From the NCBI GenBank assembly GCA_002352135.1, contig DEHW01000185.1, positions 3,766 to 11,662 on the forward strand: DNA of 7,897 nt, read 5' to 3'. This DNA is from Lysobacterales bacterium UBA2790. GTDB lineage: Bacteria; Pseudomonadota; Gammaproteobacteria; Xanthomonadales; Xanthomonadaceae. The notes beneath the pieces were generated by a model that ran no database searches, was not told the DNA's origin, and worked only from the letters and a program-made list of their open reading frames with translations. The stretch's first letter is position 1. Each line of letters opens with the position of its first letter. Both the position numbers and the translations under genes were made by a program. Positions 1 to 5,781 of this stretch are shown in pieces.

Positions 1-138
1 CCGGATCGCCCGGTGGCAGGCCAGAGCCTGCTGCTGTCCATGGCCCGCGTGCTGGGGCTTGGACGGTTTCCCGGCTGGGAGCGGCTGGTGGACGACGGCG
101 ATTACGAAATGGCCCTGCTGAAAGCGCGGGGCTTTTGA
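1..138 (+). CDS. C-terminal end of an unidentified protein (5' end outside window)
   Basis: Frame 1 is open from the left edge to a TGA at 136-138 and gives 45 residues. They run from PDRPVAGQSLLLSMARVLGL to a C-terminal end of MALLKARGF. The stretch reads like a soluble helical C-terminus with a repeated leucine, alanine and arginine pattern, and it contains no membrane segment. Codon use is GC-rich, like the confirmed genes nearby, which supports a real coding tail. A hairpin begins 5 bases after the stop. I do not recognise the family, and the visible part shows no catalytic motif, so no function is assigned. The next gene starts about 190 bases downstream on the same strand behind its own candidate promoter, so a shared operon is possible but not indicated. 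Confidence 0.6.
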   Translation, partial: PDRPVAGQSLLLSMARVLGLGRFPGWERLVDDGDYEMALLKARGF

Positions 139-142
139 GCTT

Positions 143-160
143 GCTGCCGGAAGCGGCGGC
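143..160 (+). terminator. Hairpin just after the first gene, possible weak terminator
   Basis: Bases 143-149 (GCTGCCG) pair with 154-160 (CGGCGGC), with one G-T wobble and a four-base loop. The hairpin lies 5 bases downstream of the TGA at 136-138. No T-run follows, so it is not a textbook intrinsic terminator. It could stabilise the mRNA 3' end or be chance in GC-rich DNA. Confidence 0.3.
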
Positions 161-267
161 GAAGTGCGTGGGTTTGGATGGAATGGCTTGGATGCCGATG
201 GTGCGGCGACACGCTCATCCGTCCGTTGCGGTGCAATGGTGGTCGCGGGTGCGCGAACGGGTCAACG

Positions 268-283
268 CATACGCCATCGTATG
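268..283. promoter_or_regulatory. Operator-like inverted repeat CATACG-N4-CGTATG
   Basis: Bases 268-273 (CATACG) and 278-283 (CGTATG) form a perfect 6-bp inverted repeat with spacer CCAT. It ends 7 bases upstream of the candidate -10 box TATGAT at 291-296, so it would occupy the spacer and -35 region of the crotonase promoter. A dimeric repressor bound there would block RNA polymerase. The symmetry and position are seen. A regulator, and any link to fatty-acid sensing, are inference. Confidence 0.4.
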
Positions 284-290
284 TTCACGC

Positions 291-296
291 TATGAT
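291..296 (+). promoter_or_regulatory. Candidate -10 box (TATGAT) of the crotonase gene
   Basis: TATGAT differs from the sigma-70 consensus TATAAT at one position. It lies 32 bases before the ATG at 329, giving a plausible leader of about 25 bases. At a 16-18 base spacing there is no good -35 hexamer (bases near 268-273 read CATACG). The promoter would therefore be weak or depend on an activator. The inverted repeat at 268-283 overlaps the expected -35 position. Confidence 0.4.
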
Positions 297-328
297 GCCG
301 CTCCGCTTTCCCACTGACGGTGTTTCCG

Positions 329-1093
329 ATGCTTCAGCACATCCGCCACGACCGCATTCTCGAACTCAAGCTGGCGCGGCCACCGGCCAATGCCTTCAAT
401 CTGGAGCTGCTGACGGCGCTGAACTCCGCGCTGGAAAGTGCGCAGGACGAGGGGTGTGAGGCGGTGATTCTGTCGGGTGCGCCGGGTTTGTTTTCCGGTG
501 GCCTGGATGTGCCGACCTTGTTGACGCTGGATCGCGAGGGTGTGATCGCGACCTGGGGCATGTTCATGCGGGTGTGCTCGACCTTGGCAGGTTTGCCGGT
601 TCCGGTGGTGGCGGCCTTGACCGGTCACAGTCCGGCAGGTGGCGCGGTGATCAGTCTGTTCTGCGATTACCGGGTGATGGCGCGTGGCAATGAAAAAGGC
701 GAATTCAAAATCGGTCTCAACGAGACGCAGGTGGGCCTGGTGGTGCCCGAGGCGATCCAGTACGCCTTGAAGCGTCTGGTGGGTGAGCGGATTGGCGAAC
801 GTCTGCTTGTGGCGGGCGAGATGATCGAATCCAGCCGTGCCTTGCAGATCGGTATGGTCGATGCGCTGTGTGAGATCGATGCGGTGGTGCCGCAGGCGTT
901 GGCGTGGTTGCAGGCGCATCTGGCGTTGCCGCATCAGGCGATGCTGACGACGCGGCGGATGTCCCGCCGTGGTTTGCTCGATGCCATCAGCGCGCCCGCC
1001 GCGCAGGACATCGGCGCGTTTATCGACGGCTGGTATCACCCGGAAACGCAGGCCGTGTTGAAGGCATTGGTTGCGAAGCTCGGCAAGGGGTGA
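329..1093 (+). CDS. Crotonase-family protein, probable delta3,delta2-enoyl-CoA isomerase
   Basis: A cytosolic crotonase-fold protein of 254 residues. The family acts on acyl-CoA thioesters. This member probably moves a 3-enoyl double bond to position 2 so that unsaturated fatty acids can enter beta-oxidation. Oxyanion-hole elements are visible: FSGGLD at residues 55-60 and PAGGA at 102-106. After the conserved CDYR (112-115) comes IGLNETQVGL (128-137), which matches the GLNETQLG signature of mitochondrial ECI1-type isomerases. Its Glu (E132 here) is the isomerase catalytic base. The first hydratase Glu, in GGCE of rat crotonase, aligns with V107, so hydratase activity is unlikely. ATG 329 is preferred because MLQHI is a typical family start. 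An in-frame GTG lies at 320. Neither start has a strong ribosome binding site. Family certain; isomerase specificity likely, judged from motifs. Confidence 0.93.
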   Translation: MLQHIRHDRILELKLARPPANAFNLELLTALNSALESAQDEGCEAVILSGAPGLFSGGLDVPTLLTLDREGVIATWGMFMRVCSTLAGLPVPVVAALTGHSPAGGAVISLFCDYRVMARGNEKGEFKIGLNETQVGLVVPEAIQYALKRLVGERIGERLLVAGEMIESSRALQIGMVDALCEIDAVVPQALAWLQAHLALPHQAMLTTRRMSRRGLLDAISAPAAQDIGAFIDGWYHPETQAVLKALVAKLGKG

Positions 1094-1099
1094 GTGGGT

Positions 1100-1123
1100 G
1101 CTGCCTCAGATGACGGCAGCTTT
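1100..1123 (+). terminator. Probable weak intrinsic terminator of the crotonase gene
   Basis: GCTGCC (1100-1105) pairs perfectly with GGCAGC (1115-1120) across a nine-base loop and is followed directly by TTT. It begins 6 bases after the TGA at 1091-1093. Position and polarity fit a terminator, but the T-run is only three bases, so termination may be partial. The palindrome at 1183-1202 could serve as backup. Confidence 0.42.
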
Positions 1124-1161
1124 GAAATGTCGAATGGTCGTCGTTTGGGCGAAAACGGGCG

Positions 1162-1264
1162 CCTACGAATTCCATGGTGTGGATACCCGCTTTCGCGGGT
1201 ATGACGCCATTTTGGGTGACTTCGCCAAGGCAGTACGGAACCGCTGACCTAGCAATTCCGTAGG
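1162..1264. repeat. Possible small non-coding element with imperfect inverted ends
   Basis: The gap between two convergent genes (1094-1310) has no credible coding frame. Within it, CCTACGAATT at 1162-1171 is matched in inverted orientation by AATTCCGTAGG at 1254-1264, with one extra C. These arms enclose the palindrome at 1183-1202 and two alternative stems on the right: TACGGAA 1234-1240 with TTCCGTA 1256-1262, and GACCTA 1246-1251 with TAGGTC 1261-1266. These two stems share bases and cannot form together. The roughly 103-bp layout is that of a small structured element such as a REP-derived or MITE-like repeat. No flanking target duplication was recognised. Repetition in the genome cannot be judged from one copy. 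Confidence 0.35.
1183..1202. repeat. REP/dRS3-like palindrome, possible bidirectional terminator
   Basis: ATACCCGC (1183-1190), loop TTTC (1191-1194) and GCGGGTAT (1195-1202) form a perfect 8-bp hairpin with context TGG before and GACG after. It closely resembles the dispersed palindromes of form ATTCCCGC...GCGGGAAT followed by GACG that are common in Xanthomonadales and in Neisseria (dRS3). It differs by one compensated change per arm (ATACCC with GGGTAT instead of ATTCCC with GGGAAT), so pairing is kept. It sits between convergent genes, the usual place for such repeats. ATTTT follows a few bases later on the plus strand, so it could stop transcription from the left. Confidence 0.7.
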
Positions 1265-1310
1265 TCGTTCAATTGGAGTCTGCGGTCGGCAAAGGCGCTT
1301 GGCGTGCAGC

Positions 1311-2003
1311 TCAGACGTTCGTCAGCACGCCGCGCACGAAGGGCACGGTGATGCGGCGTTGTTCGGCCAGACTGGTGCGGTCGAGGCGATCCAGCAGGCG
1401 CTGCAGGCTATCCAGATCGCGCGGATAGTGGCGGAACAGGTAGTCCAGCACGACATCATCCATGCTCATTCCGCGTGCGCTCGCCGCTTGGCGAAGCCAG
1501 TCACGACGACCCTGATCATCCAGCGGCATCAACGAAAAACGCAGGCCATGCTGCAGACGCGAGCGCAGGTCGGGCAGGCTCAGCGGCAGCGCCTGTGGTG
1601 CGACGTTGGCGCTGTAGAGGACGGTGCTGCCGAGATCGTGGACGCGATTGTGCAGGCGGAACAGGGCTTCTTCGGCGGCGCGGTGTCCCGCGATGGCATC
1701 CACATCATCGACGCACAGCAGCGCGTGGCCGTCGGCAGCGTCGAGCGTGTCTTCCGCCGCCCGCCCGAGTACGCGCAAGGGCAGGTAATTCACGTCGCGC
1801 TGACCGGTGCGAGCCAGGCTCAGGGTTGCGAACAGCAAGTGAGTCTTGCCGCTGTCCGTCGGACCGTGCAGAAACAGGCTGTCCCGACTGTCGCCTCGCG
1901 CGGTGGCGGCCAGCAGGGCGCAAAGGTCGGCATTGCCGATGAAATCATCCAGCCTGAACGCCTTCTGCGAGCGCAAGGCTAGCGGAAGTTGCGGTGTGTT
2001 CAT
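1311..2003 (-). CDS. hda: DnaA regulatory inactivator Hda
   Basis: A 230-residue AAA+ protein homologous to DnaA domain III. With the DNA-loaded sliding clamp it stimulates hydrolysis of ATP on DnaA after initiation, preventing re-firing of oriC (the RIDA process). The N-terminus carries a clamp-binding motif, QLPLAL at residues 5-10. The Walker A loop is GPTDSGKTH (47-55), Walker B is LLCVDDVD (95-102), and sensor 1 SAN is at 131-133. DLRSRL (145-150) places R149 at the arginine finger needed to act on DnaA. R195 in the C-terminal lid (YPRDLDSL) fits sensor 2. Length matches the family (about 230). The ATG overlaps the upstream permease stop in an ATGA quartet at 2003-2000, and no ribosome binding site is visible, so translation is probably coupled. 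It lacks the DnaA DNA-binding domain, as expected for Hda. Confidence 0.95.
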   Translation of the reverse strand: MNTPQLPLALRSQKAFRLDDFIGNADLCALLAATARGDSRDSLFLHGPTDSGKTHLLFATLSLARTGQRDVNYLPLRVLGRAAEDTLDAADGHALLCVDDVDAIAGHRAAEEALFRLHNRVHDLGSTVLYSANVAPQALPLSLPDLRSRLQHGLRFSLMPLDDQGRRDWLRQAASARGMSMDDVVLDYLFRHYPRDLDSLQRLLDRLDRTSLAEQRRITVPFVRGVLTNV

Positions 2004-3184
2004 GCGCCGGTGGTGGCTGGCGGGGTCGGGCCGTTCTGCGTGGTCACGATGGACTCGACCTCTGCAGGCGCGCTGTCGACGGGAGCGGCCTGGGCGACTT
2101 CATGGATTACCGCGTCTTCGACGGCGCGCTCGGCGGCACCATACAGACTGCTTTCGGTGTAACGCTCGTGCAGCCAGCGCAGCACCACCATGATGACGGC
2201 GGCGACCGGCAAGGCCAGCAAGACGCCGAGAAACCCGAACAACTGCCCGCCCGCCATGATGGCGAAGATCACCGCGACCGGGTGCATGCCGATCTTGTCG
2301 CCGACCAGCCAGGGCGTCAGCACGAAGCCTTCGATGATCTGGCCGAAGCCGAACACGCCGGCGACCAGCAGCACATGCAGCAAATCACCATGCTGGACCA
2401 GAGCAGCGATCAGGCCGGCCCCAAAACCGACGATGACGCCGAGGTAGGGCACGAAGCTGACCAGCCCTGCGATCATGCCGATCAACAGTGCCAGATCGAT
2501 GCCGATGAGGCTGAGGCCAAGCGTGTAGATCGCACCCAGCGCCAGCATCACGCTGACCTGTCCGCGCAGGAAACTGCCGAGCACGGCATCGGATTCGTTG
2601 GCCAAGCGCACGACGGTGGGTTCGATGGCGCGCGGCAACAGTTCGCGAATGCGCGCCACCATGCCGTCCCAATCGCGCAGCAGATAGAAAGTGACGACGG
2701 GAATCAGGGTGAGGTTGGCGATGAACTCCAGCACCGCCATGCCCGAGCGCGACAGGCCACCAAACACGGTCGCCGCTGCTGACCCGGCCTGCTGCCAGTA
2801 TTGCTTGGCCATGCCAAGCAAATTGCCGACCTGCAAACGATCCAGGTCGAAGCCGGTTTGTTGCTCCAGCCACGGCAGCGCCACGGTTTCGAACCAGGCC
2901 AGGTAAACCGGGAAACGTTCGCCGAAATGCACGATCTGTTTCTGCAGCATCGGAATCAGTAGCAGGACGATGCCAACCACCGCCAGGGTCATCAAACCGA
3001 ACACCACGGCCACTGCCGCCGTGCGCGACAGGCGCCAAGTTTCCAGGCGATCCACCAGTGGGTCACCCAGATAGGCGAACAGCGCAGCGGCGGCAAATGG
3101 CGTGAGCACCGGTGCCAGCAAATACAGCAGGGCCGACAGCACGACGGTCAGCGCCAGCAATTGCCATTTCTGTGTGTCTGTCAT
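2000..3184 (-). CDS. perM: AI-2E/PerM-family inner-membrane transporter or permease
   Basis: A 394-residue polytopic inner-membrane protein of the AI-2E transporter (PerM/YhhT) family. Members have been linked to export of small molecules or ions, but the substrate here is unknown. Hydrophobic segments lie at about residues 7-46 (hairpin), 56-79, 150-170, 206-262 (two or three spans), 268-287 and 303-338, with a soluble region at about 82-145. Family hallmarks are PYLG at 246-249 and the terminal FGFLGVLLALP at 316-326. The last 50 residues form a cytosolic tail rich in Ala, Pro, Val and Thr. ATG 3184 is preceded by AGGAAA five bases upstream, a good ribosome binding site. It lies 111 bases after the DUF2066 gene and overlaps hda by 4 bases, so the three probably form one transcript. 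The symbol follows the family name and does not assert a known substrate. Confidence 0.92.
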   Translation of the reverse strand: MTDTQKWQLLALTVVLSALLYLLAPVLTPFAAAALFAYLGDPLVDRLETWRLSRTAAVAVVFGLMTLAVVGIVLLLIPMLQKQIVHFGERFPVYLAWFETVALPWLEQQTGFDLDRLQVGNLLGMAKQYWQQAGSAAATVFGGLSRSGMAVLEFIANLTLIPVVTFYLLRDWDGMVARIRELLPRAIEPTVVRLANESDAVLGSFLRGQVSVMLALGAIYTLGLSLIGIDLALLIGMIAGLVSFVPYLGVIVGFGAGLIAALVQHGDLLHVLLVAGVFGFGQIIEGFVLTPWLVGDKIGMHPVAVIFAIMAGGQLFGFLGVLLALPVAAVIMVVLRWLHERYTESSLYGAAERAVEDAVIHEVAQAAPVDSAPAEVESIVTTQNGPTPPATTGA

Positions 3185-3189
3185 GGAGG

Positions 3190-3195
3190 TTTCCT
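3190..3195 (-). promoter_or_regulatory. Ribosome binding site AGGAAA for the PerM-family gene
   Basis: Read on the minus strand, AGGAAA ends five bases before the ATG at 3184. It is the clearest Shine-Dalgarno in the minus-strand operon and fixes the permease start. The following gene, hda, has none and relies on overlap. Confidence 0.65.
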
Positions 3196-3284
3196 AGAAC
3201 TTGCGGGCGAGCATCGCGGCGCTCGGACCAGCTACCGTATCCGTGAAGATGCCAGCGACGGAGGCTATCGACGCACTGTGACCG

Positions 3285-3299
3285 TTGAGCGCTGCTCAA
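3285..3299 (-). other. Hairpin spanning the DUF2066 stop codon
   Basis: TTGAGC (3285-3290) and GCTCAA (3294-3299) form a perfect 6-bp stem with a three-base loop. The stop codon of the DUF2066 gene (3298-3296) lies inside one arm. No T-run follows on the minus strand. It could be a processing or stability element, or a partial attenuator that sets the ratio of DUF2066 to PerM/Hda. The 111-base gap that follows shows no clear promoter. Confidence 0.35.
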
Positions 3300-4396
3300 G
3301 GCTGCCAGCGATAGACCGGTACGTCGTCGAGGCGCTGTCCAACGGGAATCAGTTGGCGCGAAACCGCCAACGACGCATCCAGCGATTCCAGGCCCGCCGC
3401 CAGATCCAGTGTGATCCACAGCATGCCGTCGCGCGTGGCATCAATCTGCAGGTCGCGCACCAGAGCCAAGCTGCGCAAGTACGTGCTCAGCTGGGCGTAG
3501 TCGACGCCCGAGCTCAAGTCACTGACGGCAATGCGATAGCGTCCCGGCGTGCCGATCAATGCGGCGCGGGCATAGCGCTTGGCAAGCGCATCGACCGCGG
3601 TGTCACCCGCGCGCGCCAAAAGTGCGCTGGCATCAGGGCCGGCGTCGGACCAGCGCTGCAACGCGTCGTCGCCATCCAGCAATACCCAACCGGCAGACCA
3701 GCCATTGTCGTTGCGCTGCAGGCGACCGGCCAACACCGCGCGGTTGTCATAGCGCGCACTGGCGGCGCGCAAGGCGCTGAGGTCTTCGCGCCAGACCTGA
3801 TCCACCTGGATTGCGGATTGATCCTCAATGTCGAGCAGCGGGTAGAGCAGGGCGATGCCGCGCTCGGCGGCGCGTCGGGTCAACGCGTTGACGGCCTGGG
3901 CCTGCGCTTCGGCCACCAGACGTGCGCCGCGCCCATCATCGATCCCCAGCCACACGGTGATTGCCGGACGTGGTGCGGGCCAGACGGCGATTCCCGATTC
4001 GCGCATCCATTGGTCTACGGCGTCGGGCCGGAACCTCGCGATCAGGTTCTGGGTGCGGACGGGCACACCGTTCTCGATGCGCGCGTCTTCGCGGTAACGG
4101 TAGTTCTGCATCCATTCCGACGCATTGCCAAGGCCGCTCGCCAAGGCGCCGTTCTGCACGACTTGCGGATCGCCACTGAGCTTGATCGCGACATTGGCAA
4201 GGGCCTGCGGCAGGGCAGCACCGCGTGCCCCTTCCGACTGGTCTTCGACGCGCGTCTCGCCTTCATAGAGGTCGATGCTCTGTGCTGTGCTGCCAAGGCT
4301 GATGGTCAGCAGCAAGAGCGCTGCCAGGCAGCGCAGGCAGGCCGCTCGGATCGGGAGCGTGGAGGAAGGTGTGGCAGTGGAATGAATTGGCGGCAC
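3296..4396 (-). CDS. DUF2066-containing exported protein of unknown function
   Basis: A DUF2066 protein of 366 residues if it starts at the GTG at 4396. The start is uncertain. GTG 4396 has GGAA about 9 bases upstream and gives a usable signal peptide. ATG 4441 adds 15 residues, and the frame stays open to 4507. The signal peptide has basic residues at 17 and 22, a hydrophobic core at about 23-36 (LAALLLLTISLG) and probable cleavage after STA (residue 38), so the product is likely periplasmic. The mature part opens IDLYEGETRV and continues with the family-typical ALANVAIKLSGD segment, where paired arguments and ordered alpha/beta character are visible. No catalytic motif is known for the family. 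It is the first gene of the operon leading to perM and hda and is divergent from purM, an arrangement recalled from other gammaproteobacteria. Identity rests on pattern memory of the family and on context. Confidence 0.87.
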   Translation of the reverse strand: MPPIHSTATPSSTLPIRAACLRCLAALLLLTISLGSTAQSIDLYEGETRVEDQSEGARGAALPQALANVAIKLSGDPQVVQNGALASGLGNASEWMQNYRYREDARIENGVPVRTQNLIARFRPDAVDQWMRESGIAVWPAPRPAITVWLGIDDGRGARLVAEAQAQAVNALTRRAAERGIALLYPLLDIEDQSAIQVDQVWREDLSALRAASARYDNRAVLAGRLQRNDNGWSAGWVLLDGDDALQRWSDAGPDASALLARAGDTAVDALAKRYARAALIGTPGRYRIAVSDLSSGVDYAQLSTYLRSLALVRDLQIDATRDGMLWITLDLAAGLESLDASLAVSRQLIPVGQRLDDVPVYRWQP

Positions 4397-4724
4397 GGGG
4401 TCGTTCCAGCGTGGCGAAGGGCTTGAGTTTAACCCGGACATTTCGTGAGGGGGCGCGGATGATCGCGCCGGGCATTGCGGCAAACGCAAGGCGCGACGAG
4501 CTCCCATGGCGGGCCCAAGGGTGCGAGGAGCAACGCAGTGATTGCCGCAAGGACCAAGCGAGGGCCGTGCCAGCGGGGAAACGCGGCGGGCCGTCTGTCA
4601 TCGGGACGACGTTCCCGGATTGTTCGATGCCGCAACGCAGCGTGCACGTCTTCAAGCGACCTCATGAAAGGTCCGGGTCAACCGCCCTGCTATCATTCGC
4701 GCCCCTTTGTTTCGGTGCGCTGCC
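4397..4724. other. Divergent intergenic region between the DUF2066 gene and purM
   Basis: These 328 bases separate two outward-facing operons. Short open frames on both strands have no family resemblance and no ribosome binding site, so I see no gene here. The region holds the purM promoter at its right end and a hairpin (GGCGCG 4452-4457, CGCGCC 4464-4469) near the left. ATCATYCGCGCCCC occurs on the plus strand at 4692-4705 and on the minus strand at 4463-4450, which hints at similar promoter-discriminator segments driving each arm. No purine riboswitch is apparent, and the purM leader would be too short to hold one. Confidence 0.6.
4688..4696 (+). promoter_or_regulatory. Extended -10 promoter element of purM (TGC-TATCAT)
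   Basis: TATCAT at 4691-4696 is preceded by TGC, making an extended -10 (TGnTATNAT type) that can work without a good -35. No convincing -35 is seen at 16-18 bases upstream. Transcription would start near 4703, only about 20 bases before the GTG at 4725, giving a very short leader. Confidence 0.5.
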
Positions 4725-5780
4725 GTGACTGCTCCCACTTCTCTGACCTATCGCGAGGCCGGTGTCGATATCGACGCGGGCAATGAACTGGTTCGTCGCA
4801 TCGGCCCGCTGGTGAAGCGCACCACGCGCCCCGAGGTGATGGGCGGGCTCGGTGGCTTCGGTGCGCTGTTCAATCTGGCGGGCAAATATCGTGAGCCAGT
4901 GCTGGTTTCTGGCACCGACGGTGTCGGCACCAAGCTCAAGCTTGCCCAGCAGTTGAATCGCCATGACAGCATCGGCATCGATCTGGTCGGCATGTGCGTC
5001 AACGATGTGCTGGTGCAGGGTGCGGAATCGCTGTTTTTTCTCGACTACTTCGCCACCGGCAAGTTGGACGTCGACACCACGGTCAGCGTGATTTCCGGCA
5101 TCGCCAAAGGTTGTGAGCTGGCAGGCTGTGCCTTGATCGGTGGCGAGACCGCCGAAATGCCGGACATGTATCCGCCGGGCGAATACGATCTGGCGGGCTT
5201 CTGTGTCGGCGCGGTGGAAAAATCTGCCGTGCTGGATGGCAGTGCCGTGCGCGAAGGCGATGCGATTCTTGGCATTGCATCCAGCGGCGCGCACTCGAAC
5301 GGCTATTCGCTGATCCGTCGCATTGTGGATCGCGCCGGTCGGCCCTTCGACCTGCAGATCGGTGGCGTCGCGCTGGCCGATGCACTGATGGCGCCCACCG
5401 TCATCTATGTCAAACCGGTGCTGCAACTGCTGGCCGCCCACAATCCCGAGGCGCAGCCGCACGGCATCCACGCGATGGCACACATCACCGGCGGTGGACT
5501 GGAAGAAAACATCATTCGCGTGATACCGGATGGCCTGGGTCTGGACATCGACAGCAGCACCTGGACTTTGCCGCCCTTGTTCGACTGGCTGCAGCGCGAA
5601 GGTGCGGTGGCGCAACGTGAAATGTGGCGCACCTTCAACTGTGGCATCGGCTACACCTTGATCGTGCCCGAGGCGGCGGTCAGCGCGATTTCCGCCGATC
5701 TGCAGAGCATGGATCTGGCGCACTGGGACATTGGCCGAGTGGTGCGCGCAGAAGGCGAGCATCGCGTACACATCCGCTGA
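4725..5780 (+). CDS. purM: Phosphoribosylformylglycinamidine cyclo-ligase (AIR synthetase)
   Basis: A 351-residue cytosolic enzyme that closes FGAM to aminoimidazole ribonucleotide (AIR) using ATP, step five of de novo purine synthesis. Motifs occur in the expected order: [10 protein letters not shown] at residues 63-72 (ATP/phosphate loop), a [10 protein letters not shown] segment (86-95), GGETAEMP (139-146), [11 protein letters not shown] (187-197), HITGGGL (253-259) and FNCGIG (304-309). Length is that of the family (345-355). GTG 4725 is chosen because the family begins close to the [13 protein letters not shown] segment. A TTG at 4707 would add six non-conserved residues and sits at the likely transcription start. 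It is the first gene of the purM-purN-DUF3108 operon, and the stop lies one base before the purN ATG. Nothing is missing. Confidence 0.97.
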   Translation: MTAPTSLTYREAGVDIDAGNELVRRIGPLVKRTTRPEVMGGLGGFGALFNLAGKYREPVLVSGTDGVGTKLKLAQQLNRHDSIGIDLVGMCVNDVLVQGAESLFFLDYFATGKLDVDTTVSVISGIAKGCELAGCALIGGETAEMPDMYPPGEYDLAGFCVGAVEKSAVLDGSAVREGDAILGIASSGAHSNGYSLIRRIVDRAGRPFDLQIGGVALADALMAPTVIYVKPVLQLLAAHNPEAQPHGIHAMAHITGGGLEENIIRVIPDGLGLDIDSSTWTLPPLFDWLQREGAVAQREMWRTFNCGIGYTLIVPEAAVSAISADLQSMDLAHWDIGRVVRAEGEHRVHIR

Positions 5781-5781
5781 A

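Noticed and set aside
290..1039. 249-codon minus-strand open frame
   Set aside because: It lies antisense to the crotonase gene and is rich in Arg, His and Gln, as expected for the complement of GC-rich codons. No family resemblance.
1299..1982. 227-codon plus-strand open frame
   Set aside because: Antisense shadow of hda, which has complete AAA+ motifs on the other strand.
1994..2782. 262-codon plus-strand open frame rich in Asp, His and Gln
   Set aside because: Antisense to the membrane protein gene. The composition is the complement of hydrophobic codons, not a real acidic protein.
3161..4426. 421-codon plus-strand open frame, the longest in the DUF2066 region
   Set aside because: It covers the whole DUF2066 gene in antisense, has no recognisable domain, and would run head-on through two operon genes. 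The minus-strand reading has a signal peptide and family features.
4477..4491. GCAAACGC segment resembling half of an E. coli PurR operator
   Set aside because: Only one half-site, without the symmetric TTTGCG half, and over 200 bases from the purM promoter. PurR is not expected in this group.
4369..4786. Short plus-strand open frames in the divergent intergenic region
   Set aside because: No ribosome binding site or family resemblance. They run into purM out of frame.
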